Part shown: in pieces, positions 48,083-56,503 of the stretch
Position numbering within the stretch: the first letter of the stretch is position 1
Layout of the letters: each line of letters starts with the position of its first letter
Position numbers and translations under genes: made by a program
IMG/VR virus record: IMGVR_UViG_3300026078_000024
Location: 28,878-92,877 of that record
DNA length: 64,000 nucleotides
Source of the DNA: a virus
Reading direction: 5' to 3' (one strand)
Notes under the pieces: model-generated
What the model saw: the letters and a program-made list of their open reading frames with translations, nothing else
Databases searched by the model: none
Told to the model about the DNA's origin: nothing

Positions 48083-51000
48083 TGATCACCTGAACGGCGG
48101 CATGATCGCCCTCATGCCGACGGCGGAGGACGCGGCCCGTCTCGCGGTCAAGGGCGGGGAAGCGCCGGAAGAACTCCACCTCACCCTGATGTATCTCGGG
48201 GACGACGGATCCGCCTACTCCCCGGCGGCGCAACAGGAGATCATCGGTGCCCTCATGCTGATGATCTCCGAGTTCCCGCCGATCACCGCGAAGATCTTCG
48301 GTGCCGCGCACTGGAACGGCGACGGAGACACCCCGTCCTGGGTATGGTCCGTCGGTGACCAGGCTCCGCCGGACGGCACCCCGCCCCTGGAGGCATACCA
48401 CGACGTGGCGTGCGAAGCGGTGTTCGTCGCGGCCCCCGTCGGCGTGACGATCCCGGCGCAGCATTGCCCGTGGGTCGCGCACATCTGTGCGGAGTACTCG
48501 GACGACCTCACCTTGATCAAGGAACTGGAGAAGCGCCTCGGGCCGGTGACGTTCGACCGGGTCCGCGTCTCGTTCGGGGATCAGGACACGGACATCCTCC
48601 TGACCGGGTCCATGACGGCGGCCGGACAGCTCCGACGGAAGCTCACCGACTTCGAGATCGCCTCGCGCGCCGACTTCGCCATGATCGACAAGCAGTGGGA
48701 CGATGCGGTCGGATCCGCTTTGCACGACTACGTGATCGCTGAGGCGGAACAGAGGGCGGAGATCCGGGAACAGATCACGAAGGCCGTCGACACCGACAAC
48801 CTCGCGTCTCTTGATCAGCTCCACGTCGACACGGACCACATGGCGGCCCTTCTCGCCGACCACATGACCCGGTACGCGGTCAAGGCGGGGAAGGAGATGC
48901 AGCGCGAGGCGGAGAGCCAGGGGGTGAGGGTTCCGGAATGGGACCTCAGCGGGGCGTTGCTGGCCAGCAGCGGGGCGGACGTCATCAGGTCGGTCGCCCG
49001 GGTAACGGCCCGCGCGCTGGGCCTCTCGCTGGTGCAGAGCGCCGGTCGGCGGGCCCTGACGTTCGTCACCGGCGGCAGGTCCGGGAAGGACGTCGCGGCG
49101 AAGGTCGACGAGGGCTTGAAAGATCTCTCCACCCGCACCCCGCGAGACTTCATCTCCTCCGCCATGTCATCGGCGCAGAACACCGGTCGCATGGCGGTCC
49201 TCAACGTCGCTCCGCCCGGGGTCTACATGGCCTCCGAGGTGCTCGACAAGAACACATGCGCGGCATGCCGGACGATCGACGGGACCGAGTTCACGTCGCT
49301 CGCGCAGGCGGCCGAGGCGTACCCGGCGGGAGCCGGTGGATACGTCAACTGCGCGGGCGGCGGCCGGTGCAGGGGTACGATGATCGCCGTTTGGGGATCA
49401 GCGGAGGTAGGAAGTGCAGCCCAGGAGGTAGGCATGGCCACCGTGACCGAGAACCTCGGCGGAAAGCCGAACCCGGGGACCAAGAAGGACAAGCGGCTCA
49501 AGGAAAACGATCAGTACGAGAGTGAGACCCTCGCCACGGACGACTGCGAGGGCGAGGACTGCGACGAGAACATGTCCTCCGAAGCGCATCTCTCGATCAC
49601 CGAGATCGTCAACCTCGCCTGGGACGGGTCCGCGTCCCGGTTCACGCCGGAGCAGTATCAGAAGGCGTGCGCGGCCTGCGACTCCGGGTCCGGCACCCCG
49701 AAGGAGCGGTGCTTCCTCCCCCACCACGAACCCGGCGGGGCCCTCAACGAGGACGGTCTGTCGGCCGCTGCCGGTCGTATCTCGTCTCTGTCGGGCCACG
49801 ATCCGGCGGCCGTGGCGCGCGCCAAGTCCCACCTCCGTGGGCATTACAACAAGATCGGGAAGCCGGTCCCGTCGAACCTGAAGGCCACGAACGAAGAGGT
49901 GGCAGCGCTCGCGCTGGAGGACGATTACGACCTGATCATCTGGGGTGCGCCGGTGGAGGCGTTCGAGGACACCGGATGTCCCCCGAACATGATGAAGGAC
50001 CCGGCGACCGGCGAGTGCGGACCGATGAAGGCCACCGGCGAGACGGCGCCCTGGAAGGGCGTCCTGGCGGTGGAGGACCAGGTGACGGGAGACGGCCGCG
50101 AGTTCGCCGCCGGTGCTCTCACGTGGGCCGACCCGATCGAGCCCGGCGAGGTGCTCCTCCGCTGGAACAAGGAAGACAGCCACGGCGGGGAGCCGCACAC
50201 CACGGCGGTCACCGTCGGACGGATCGACAAGATCTGGCGTGACGGAAACATGATCATGGGTCAGGGCGTGTTCGACCTCGGGTCCGACGATGGGGCGGAG
50301 GCGCACCGGCGGGTGGAGCAGAAGTTCCTCAGGGGTGTGTCGATCGACGCCGACTCGATCGGCCAGGCGGACGTGGAGTTCGTGTGGCCGGAGGGCGCCA
50401 TGGCGGAGGAGGGCGAGGAGGTGGACATCCTCGCGGCCCTGTTCATGGCACCCGAGAAGGTGGTGTACCACGGCGGCCGGATCCGCGCGGCGACCCTCTG
50501 TGACATCCCCGCCTTCAAGGAGGCGTACATCGCCCTCATGGACGACACCGGCGCGATCGTCGCCGGTGGCGCTCCGTCGGCGGATGAGATGACCGAGCGG
50601 GAACGGGAGATCGAGCGGAAGCTGATCCGGCCCAAGCCGGATCGTCTCGGATCCGCCCTTCTCGCCCATGGCGGCCCTGAATGGCGGCCCCCGGCGGAAT
50701 GGTTCGAGAACCCTCAGCTCACCCAGCCGACCACGATCCACGTCACCGAGGACGGCCGGGTGTTCGGCCATGCCGCGCAGTGGGGTGCGTGTCACATCGG
50801 GTTCATGGACGTGTGCACCCAGCCGCCGCGCGAGGACGACTTCCCGTACTTCCTCACCGGCGAATTGATCGCCGACAACGGCAAGGTGATCACGGTTGGG
50901 CAGATCACCGTCACGACCAACCACGCCGACCTCTACGTGGCGGCCGGACCGGCGAAGGAGCACTACGAGAACACCGGGAACGCGATCGCCGACGTCCACG

Positions 51001-51341
51001 TGGGTGCAGACAGGATCGGCATTTGGGTTGCCGGTGCGATCCGGCCCGGCGCCGATCCCGCCCTGGTCCACGAACTCCGCGCGGCCGGTGAGGTCTCCGG
51101 CGATTGGCGGCGCATCGGCGGGCAGCACCGCCTCGTGGGTCTTCTCGGGGTGAACGTCGGCGGGTTCGTGGTACCCCGCATGAAGGCGCGCGTGGCCGGT
51201 GGCCAGGTTCAGGCTCTCGTCGCGGCCGGTCGTCTCTCGACCGCTCACGACATGCCGGTGAAGGTCGACATGGATCTCCAGACGGCCCGTAGGATCGTGA
51301 TGGACGATCTTTCCCGCCAGATGAATGAGGGGAGTGAATGA
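48075..51341 (+). CDS. 2H phosphoesterase-like, MuF and capsid-maturation protease fusion
   Basis: 1088 residues from GTG at 48075, overlapping the portal stop. N-terminal ELHLTLMYLG (HxT at 35-37) and VAHICAEY (near 134) resemble 2H phosphoesterases. A MuF-like minor head domain follows, ending near 450 with TCAACRTIDG and AGGGRCRG. After an acidic linker comes a protease-like region near 650-830 (GVLAVEDQVTGDGREF, LRGVSIDADS). Last is the actinophage maturation block GRVFGHAAQWGACHIGF to GIWVAGAIRPG. It would process the capsid and assemble at the portal. Catalytic Ser/His were not assigned. Confidence 0.75.
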   Translation: MANDHLNGGMIALMPTAEDAARLAVKGGEAPEELHLTLMYLGDDGSAYSPAAQQEIIGALMLMISEFPPITAKIFGAAHWNGDGDTPSWVWSVGDQAPPDGTPPLEAYHDVACEAVFVAAPVGVTIPAQHCPWVAHICAEYSDDLTLIKELEKRLGPVTFDRVRVSFGDQDTDILLTGSMTAAGQLRRKLTDFEIASRADFAMIDKQWDDAVGSALHDYVIAEAEQRAEIREQITKAVDTDNLASLDQLHVDTDHMAALLADHMTRYAVKAGKEMQREAESQGVRVPEWDLSGALLASSGADVIRSVARVTARALGLSLVQSAGRRALTFVTGGRSGKDVAAKVDEGLKDLSTRTPRDFISSAMSSAQNTGRMAVLNVAPPGVYMASEVLDKNTCAACRTIDGTEFTSLAQAAEAYPAGAGGYVNCAGGGRCRGTMIAVWGSAEVGSAAQEVGMATVTENLGGKPNPGTKKDKRLKENDQYESETLATDDCEGEDCDENMSSEAHLSITEIVNLAWDGSASRFTPEQYQKACAACDSGSGTPKERCFLPHHEPGGALNEDGLSAAAGRISSLSGHDPAAVARAKSHLRGHYNKIGKPVPSNLKATNEEVAALALEDDYDLIIWGAPVEAFEDTGCPPNMMKDPATGECGPMKATGETAPWKGVLAVEDQVTGDGREFAAGALTWADPIEPGEVLLRWNKEDSHGGEPHTTAVTVGRIDKIWRDGNMIMGQGVFDLGSDDGAEAHRRVEQKFLRGVSIDADSIGQADVEFVWPEGAMAEEGEEVDILAALFMAPEKVVYHGGRIRAATLCDIPAFKEAYIALMDDTGAIVAGGAPSADEMTEREREIERKLIRPKPDRLGSALLAHGGPEWRPPAEWFENPQLTQPTTIHVTEDGRVFGHAAQWGACHIGFMDVCTQPPREDDFPYFLTGELIADNGKVITVGQITVTTNHADLYVAAGPAKEHYENTGNAIADVHVGADRIGIWVAGAIRPGADPALVHELRAAGEVSGDWRRIGGQHRLVGLLGVNVGGFVVPRMKARVAGGQVQALVAAGRLSTAHDMPVKVDMDLQTARRIVMDDLSRQMNEGSE

Positions 51342-51433
51342 CGATGTGCGGTTGTGGTGGCCAGGTTCCCCCGCCCCCTCCCCCGCCTCCGGTCGGCGGC
51401 CAGCAGCCCCCGGCGGAGCCGGAACAGAAGTAG
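51338..51433 (+). CDS. Small Pro/Cys peptide
   Basis: 31 residues from ATG at 51338, coupled by ATGA. CGCGG start then an eight-proline run and QQPPAEPEQK. A strong terminator follows. Similar tiny Gly/Cys/Pro peptides sit after protease genes in many actinophages; function unknown. Confidence 0.5.
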   Translation: MTMCGCGGQVPPPPPPPPVGGQQPPAEPEQK

Positions 51434-51473
51434 TCCCCCGGACCGGGGTCGATCTTGGTCGGTCCGGCCCCGT

Positions 51474-51518
51474 GAGAGCCCCCGTCGGCGTGTCCTCGTT
51501 CGCCGATGGGGGCCTCTC
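51474..51518 (+). terminator. Long terminator hairpin
   Basis: Nearly perfect stem GAGAGCCCCC-GTCGGCG/CGCCGA-TGGGGGCCTCTC with a 10-nt loop. It separates portal/protease transcription from the capsid gene and may reduce read-through. The capsid leader (51519-51643) follows; it contains TTTGACC and TACTCGAT but no convincing promoter pair. Confidence 0.75.
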
Positions 51519-51643
51519 TGTGCCCTCATATGTGCTTTGACCAGGCCATTCGAAAGATACTCGATCTTTGGAAGATTCGTGATCAGGTGCTACGGTGCGG
51601 CCCGAACGATCAACGACAGCGTCTGCTCATTCCGGAGGTCATC

Positions 51644-53425
51644 GTGCCCGAGCAGCTCGAACGCATCACGGTCCCGGGCAATCTCATTCCGCTCGAAGAC
51701 GACGAACTCCAGACGCTGCACGACAACGTGCTTGCAGCGTTCAACGATGTCCGGGACAAGGGCCCCGGCCACTACGAGGAGACCGACCTCTCGTACGCGT
51801 ACGAACTGCGTGACGGTCTTTCTCGGGTGAAGGCCGAGATGTCCGCCCGGAAGGTGCGTGCCGAGCAGACGGCCGCCAGCCAGGCTCTCAAGGCCGAGCG
51901 CGTCATGAACGAGATCAACGAGTCGATCAACGGCGCGGCCGAGGGCACCCCCGAGGCGGTCGTCCAGCAGGCCAAGAGCGACCTGGAGCGCGAGAAGGCG
52001 ATCGCGGCAGCGGCGGCCCAGGGCGTCACGGACGCCATGATCAAGCTCTTCGGCGACCGGCGTGGCAACTTCATGCAGGTCACGGAGCGGGCCCCGGCGT
52101 CTCTCGGTGCCACCCAGCAGAAGGCCCCGAAGGTCGACGTACCCCAGCCCACCCTCGGCGTGACGGCCGCCGGATCCGGCCAGGCCCTCACCTCGCTGGA
52201 GTCTCTCGGCGACGCGTTCACCCGCATGGCCGGAGACATCCCGGTCACTCAGCTCGGCCGCCACGCCCCGCGCCACAAGGTCGCGTCGATCGCGAACGAC
52301 TTCAAGTACCGGGCCGACCGGGACACCTCGCCGTACGTCCTCCAGGAGTACATGGACGAGATGATGTCTCAGGACGGGTCCCCCGCCCTGACGGCCGCCG
52401 GTGGCTGGTGTGCACCGAACGAGATCCGTTACAACTTCTTCAACATCGCCGAGGAGCCCTCCGGCATCGTCGACCTCCCCACGGTCGGCGTGACCCGAGG
52501 CGGCCTCCAGTGGCCGGTCTCTCCCGCCATCGGAGACGTGTTCTTCCAGGCGGGCGGCTCCAACCCGGCATCCGGCTTCGGTGGCTTCGCGTTCAGCTTC
52601 GCGAACACCTCCGACCCGTGGCTGTGGTCCGAGACGGACGACATCCTCACCGTCACCGGCTCGGTCAACAAGCCGACCCTCCGCGTCCCCTGCTCGTCCT
52701 TCACGTCCGGTCGCCTTGAGGCGTACGGCATCACGCTGACGGCGGGCAACCTGACCGACTCGGCGTACCCGGAGCAGACGCAGAACTTCCTCCGCCTCCT
52801 CCGCATGGCGTATGCCCACGCGATCAACGCGCGCCTGATCTCCCTCATGGCGTCCGCGTCCACGGCCTTCTCGGGTCTCGGCGGTTCGGGCAAGCCTGCC
52901 TTCCAGACGATCCTGGACGGCGTCGAACTCGCGGCCACCGACTACCGCAACAAGTTCGCCATGGCGGACGACGCGGTCCTTGAAGTCATCCTCCCCAGGT
53001 ACGTCCTCGCGGTGATCCGGGCGGACCTCGCCTGGAGGACCCGCCAGGAGGGCTCGAACTCCGTGCCGGACAGCACGATCCGGAGCTACTTCACTGACCG
53101 TGGTGTTCGCGCTCAGTTCGTCTCGGACTACCAGGTTCGCGGTTCCGGCCAGTTCGGCAACAACGTGACCACCCTCACCACGTGGCCGACCACGGCGGAC
53201 ATGCTGATCTACGCCCCCGGCACCTTCCTCCACGGCCAGGGCATGTCCCTGGACCTCGGTGTCGTGCGTGACTCCGTCCTCAACGCCGAGAACGACTTCA
53301 CAGCTGCCTGGGCGGAAGAGACCCACATGATCGCCAAGGTGGGTCACGAGAGCCGGAAGTACACGATCACCTACGGCGTCGCGGGTGCCGGTACCGCCGA
53401 CCTCTCCGCAGGCGCTCAGCTCTGA
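51644..53425 (+). CDS. Major capsid protein with N-terminal scaffold-like region
   Basis: 593 residues from GTG at 51644 behind GGAGG. Residues 1 to about 190 are helical and charged (scaffold or delta-domain-like: AEMSARKVRAEQTAASQALKAERVMNE). The remaining 400 residues have HK97-type capsid features (QEYMDEMMSQDGS, EIRYNFFNIAEEPSG, LEVILPRYVLAVIRADLAWR, TDRGVRAQFVSDYQV). A separate scaffold gene is not present, so the N-terminus may serve this role and be removed by the protease. Confidence 0.8.
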   Translation: MPEQLERITVPGNLIPLEDDELQTLHDNVLAAFNDVRDKGPGHYEETDLSYAYELRDGLSRVKAEMSARKVRAEQTAASQALKAERVMNEINESINGAAEGTPEAVVQQAKSDLEREKAIAAAAAQGVTDAMIKLFGDRRGNFMQVTERAPASLGATQQKAPKVDVPQPTLGVTAAGSGQALTSLESLGDAFTRMAGDIPVTQLGRHAPRHKVASIANDFKYRADRDTSPYVLQEYMDEMMSQDGSPALTAAGGWCAPNEIRYNFFNIAEEPSGIVDLPTVGVTRGGLQWPVSPAIGDVFFQAGGSNPASGFGGFAFSFANTSDPWLWSETDDILTVTGSVNKPTLRVPCSSFTSGRLEAYGITLTAGNLTDSAYPEQTQNFLRLLRMAYAHAINARLISLMASASTAFSGLGGSGKPAFQTILDGVELAATDYRNKFAMADDAVLEVILPRYVLAVIRADLAWRTRQEGSNSVPDSTIRSYFTDRGVRAQFVSDYQVRGSGQFGNNVTTLTTWPTTADMLIYAPGTFLHGQGMSLDLGVVRDSVLNAENDFTAAWAEETHMIAKVGHESRKYTITYGVAGAGTADLSAGAQL

Positions 53426-53496
53426 TCATCGTCGTCCTTGTCGCCGGGTGGGATCACCGCCCACCCGGCGATCGATTTCAGGGAAGGCGGTGAATC

Positions 53497-54414
53497 ATGG
53501 CCGGACCTCGCGTCGTCGTACCGGGCCCGTCCTTCACCCCGCTCCCGTACTCGCTGTGGGACGCGGTGCAGAAGCCGACGGCGGCCGACAACCACTGGCA
53601 GAACGGGATCACGTGGGTCGACCGGTGCGGCAACGGCGACACCCTGTACGAGGAGTGCATTGCGGTCACCGGGTCCGGCGGTTCGCCGACGGCGCAGGCG
53701 TCCATGGCGAGCAACATCACGCAGACGAACCGGGGTGCCACCCCCTTCGCCTGCTACGCCGAATTCGACTGTTCTCCGGTCGGCCTGGCCGACGCGCAGA
53801 CGATCGCGGACGACTCGCTCGCCAAGATCCGGAACTTCCAGCTCGAACGGGCCTTCTGGTCCGGCACCGCCGGTAAGACCAAGACCGGCAACGTCGCGCA
53901 GACCACCGTGTTCCCGCACCTCGCGGCGAACGCGACCCTGACCGACCCGAACGACTCCACGATCACCCTTCAGCCGGTGGCCAACATGTCCGCCTCCGGC
54001 GGCGCGACCACGGACGTGGCCGACGGCCTCGGGCAGCTTCAGGGCGCTCTTGCGAGTGCGTACCACGGCGTCGGAGTGATCCACATTCCGACGGCGGCAC
54101 TGCCCACGTTCGTTGCCTGGGATCTCGTCGAGGACCGTGACGGCGGGCTGTATACCCACACCGGTAACCGGGTGGTCGTCGGCCACGGGTACCCCGGCAC
54201 GTCCCCGGCCGGGGTGGCACCGGCGGCCGGAACCACGTGGATCTACGGCACCGGGGCCGTGTTCGGTTATCAGGCGTCGGTCGAGATGGGCTCACTCAAT
54301 GAGCTGTTCGACCGGTCGGAGAACACCCACCACATGGTGGCCCAGCAGGTCTACGTGCTCGGCTTCGAGTGCGCCCTGTACGCAACGCAAGTACAACTCG
54401 GCGTGCCCACATAA
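53497..54414 (+). CDS. Second capsid-like structural protein
   Basis: 305 residues from ATG at 53497 with GGAAGG upstream. PLPYSLWDAVQKPTAADNHWQNG and CAECxx-like CYAEFDCSPVGLADA lie in the N-terminal half; LQGALASAYHGVGVIHIPTAAL and VVVGHGYPGTSP lie in the C-terminal half. This strand-rich layout after the major capsid gene resembles proteins that some actinophages use as a second (pentamer or decoration) capsid component. Role is inferred from position. Confidence 0.55.
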   Translation: MAGPRVVVPGPSFTPLPYSLWDAVQKPTAADNHWQNGITWVDRCGNGDTLYEECIAVTGSGGSPTAQASMASNITQTNRGATPFACYAEFDCSPVGLADAQTIADDSLAKIRNFQLERAFWSGTAGKTKTGNVAQTTVFPHLAANATLTDPNDSTITLQPVANMSASGGATTDVADGLGQLQGALASAYHGVGVIHIPTAALPTFVAWDLVEDRDGGLYTHTGNRVVVGHGYPGTSPAGVAPAAGTTWIYGTGAVFGYQASVEMGSLNELFDRSENTHHMVAQQVYVLGFECALYATQVQLGVPT

Positions 54415-54426
54415 GGAGTTGAGACC

Positions 54427-55116
54427 GTGGCAACGACGACGTTCAATGCCGCTCCGATCAAGGGGCGCGTCTTCCGTATCGTCAAGCTGGACTCGTGCGG
54501 CAACCCGGTCACCGGCACCGGTTCGGGTATGCAGCTCGTTCACGCAGCGTTCACGCAGATCGGGCAGGACCCGCAGTACGAAGACGGCGTGGAGTTCTTC
54601 GAGAGGACGGCGTCCGGCGCCCTGTGCGTCAACCAGAAGGACGACCCGATCCTCAAGAGGATCAACCTGACCATCGACTTCTGCTCGATCAACGTCACCG
54701 GCGCGTCCTATATGGCGTCGGCAACCGAACTCACGACCGGGTCTCCCACCACCGGTTACGGCTTCGCCCTCTCCGAGGGCGCGTCGTCCAACCGGTACTC
54801 CCTGGAGGTCTGGCAGGAGGTCGCGGGGTCCGGCGCGTGTTCGGCCACCGGCCAGCAGCAGTACATCTACAACGCCTGGCCGAACGTCGGTGCGACCAAG
54901 GTCAACAACTACAACGTCGAACTTGCCCGGTCGACCCTCGAACTGATGGCAGAGACGCGCGCCGTGTCCGTGGCCTCGAACGGCTGGCTGTCCAAGAACG
55001 GATCCGCGTCCTGGCTCCCTGCCGGTATCTCCCTCGCGGGCACCGAGCACTGGCTGTGGAACATCACCACCACGGCGCCTCCGACGGCTGCGGTCAACCC
55101 GACGGCGAACCTCTGA
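54427..55116 (+). CDS. Structural protein, possible major tail or head decoration protein
   Basis: 229 residues from GTG at 54427 with AAGGAG upstream. Strand-rich (KGRVFRIVKLDSCGNPVTG, KRINLTIDFCSINVTGAS, NVELARSTLELMAETRAV), with a tail-tube-like start and a variable C-terminus (TTTAPPTAAVNPTANL). In many phages a protein of this size with this strand content is the major tail protein, but here it lies in the head group, so decoration is also possible. Confidence 0.5.
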   Translation: MATTTFNAAPIKGRVFRIVKLDSCGNPVTGTGSGMQLVHAAFTQIGQDPQYEDGVEFFERTASGALCVNQKDDPILKRINLTIDFCSINVTGASYMASATELTTGSPTTGYGFALSEGASSNRYSLEVWQEVAGSGACSATGQQQYIYNAWPNVGATKVNNYNVELARSTLELMAETRAVSVASNGWLSKNGSASWLPAGISLAGTEHWLWNITTTAPPTAAVNPTANL

Positions 55117-55118
55117 TC

Positions 55119-55439
55119 ATGAGAGGAGTCGTCCTCAACCCGGGACCGAGGCAGTGGGAATGCGCCCACTGCCCGGTCACCGACGTGACCCCGTGGGACA
55201 CGCCGAACCGGTACCACCCCTGCTCCGGCCTGGGCGGGATCACCGCCCCCATGATCCCGGCCGGGTCGGGGGCCCGGACACGCTCCGTGGTCCGAGAAGA
55301 CTACGTGGGAGACGAGATCGTCCAGTACGACTGGTGGGGACGGCCGATCATGTCGGTCGTCACCGAGCGGCCGGACGGATCCAATGATGTGACGGTCCTT
55401 GCGCCGACTGCGCGCATGATCACTCAGGCGGTGATGTGA
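55119..55439 (+). CDS. Small structural-region protein
   Basis: 106 residues from ATG at 55119 in a TGATCATG junction. WECAHCPVTDVTP and HPCSGLGG give three Cys and a His near the start; the rest is strand-like (DEIVQYDWWGRPIMSVV). Similar short Cys proteins occur after capsid genes in actinophages. Function unknown. Confidence 0.5.
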   Translation: MRGVVLNPGPRQWECAHCPVTDVTPWDTPNRYHPCSGLGGITAPMIPAGSGARTRSVVREDYVGDEIVQYDWWGRPIMSVVTERPDGSNDVTVLAPTARMITQAVM

Positions 55440-55440
55440 C

Positions 55441-55932
55441 GTGGCATGGTCCGCCAGCAACGTCTTCCAGGAGTGGGTCAAGAACCCCCTCTTCAACGGC
55501 TCCGGCGGTACGCCCCCGACCAGCTACACCGGGTACCTCACGGACACGATGAACTGCGCCCTCTACGCGTCCGGCATCACCCCGGACCGCAACGCAGCCG
55601 TCGGTTCCACCGGGTACAACACCGGCGTGTGGATCACCGGTAACGAAAAGACCGGCTCCTCCGAATGGGTGGCAGGCGGCCGGGCCCTCGCGTCCAAGAC
55701 GAACGCGGCCAGTTCCGGCACGATCACCCTCGACGCGGCCGACCTCACCGGGTCGGCATCCATCACCATGACGTCCGTGGAAGGCTGCCTGATCTACGAC
55801 AACACGATCTCCGGCGGCACGGTGGCCAAACAGGGCATGTGCTTCCTGTGGTTCGGCGGTGCTCAGTCGGTCACGACCGGTACGTTCTCCGTCGTGTTCA
55901 ACGCGGCCGGTATCGTCACGGCGACGGTCTGA
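55441..55932 (+). CDS. Head-region structural protein
   Basis: 163 residues from GTG at 55441. Thr/Gly/Ser-rich with strand-like segments (GTITLDAADLTGSASITMTSVEG, QSVTTGTFSVVFNAAGIVTATV), typical of phage decoration or minor structural proteins. Three Cys are present. Not recognised by family. Confidence 0.5.
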   Translation: MAWSASNVFQEWVKNPLFNGSGGTPPTSYTGYLTDTMNCALYASGITPDRNAAVGSTGYNTGVWITGNEKTGSSEWVAGGRALASKTNAASSGTITLDAADLTGSASITMTSVEGCLIYDNTISGGTVAKQGMCFLWFGGAQSVTTGTFSVVFNAAGIVTATV

Positions 55933-55942
55933 GGAGTAGATC

Positions 55943-56473
55943 ATGGCACGCACTCTCTACGTCGCCCCCGTCCCGCCGCTCAACACCGGCACGGGCACCG
56001 TGGCGAACACCGCTTCGATCACGGATGCGTCCCCGGCACCGCAGATCATTCTCCCCGCGAACCTTCTCGACGTCGGGCAGATCCTCCGGCTGAAGGCGTT
56101 CGGGGTGCTGTCCACCACGGGCACCCCGACGATCATTCTCGGGTTCTACTACGGCGCGGTGGCCGGTACCGCCCTGGCGGCGTCCGCTGCGATCACCACC
56201 GGCTCCGGCGTGGCGAACGTCCCATGGGAGATCGAATACGAGGGGCGCGTGCGGACCACCGGATCCACCGGCACGATCATGGGGCGCGGGACCATGCAGC
56301 TCGGAACGTCCGTGTCTGCGATCACGTTCAACCCGATTCCGGCCACGGCCCTGGCCACGGTGACGATCGACACGACCACGGCCAAGCAGATCACCGTGGG
56401 TGCCACGTGGAGCGCGGCGTCTTCTTCGAACACCCTGACCTGCCACCACTTCGGCGTCGAACTGATCGGCTGA
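55943..56473 (+). CDS. Head-region structural protein, jelly-roll-like
   Basis: 176 residues from ATG at 55943 with GAGGAG upstream. Strand-rich with a GLLSTTGTP/TTGSTGTIMGRGTM pattern, as in small virion jelly-roll proteins. A predicted decoration or fibre-base protein. No Cys pair or enzyme motif. Confidence 0.5.
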   Translation: MARTLYVAPVPPLNTGTGTVANTASITDASPAPQIILPANLLDVGQILRLKAFGVLSTTGTPTIILGFYYGAVAGTALAASAAITTGSGVANVPWEIEYEGRVRTTGSTGTIMGRGTMQLGTSVSAITFNPIPATALATVTIDTTTAKQITVGATWSAASSSNTLTCHHFGVELIG

Positions 56474-56503
56474 TCCCAGGGAGCAGTCTGGCCGGAGGCA
56501 ATC

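Noticed and set aside
49398-51248. 616-codon minus-strand frame inside the MuF/protease gene
   Set aside because: No domain and shadow-like composition; the plus frame continues through known protease blocks.
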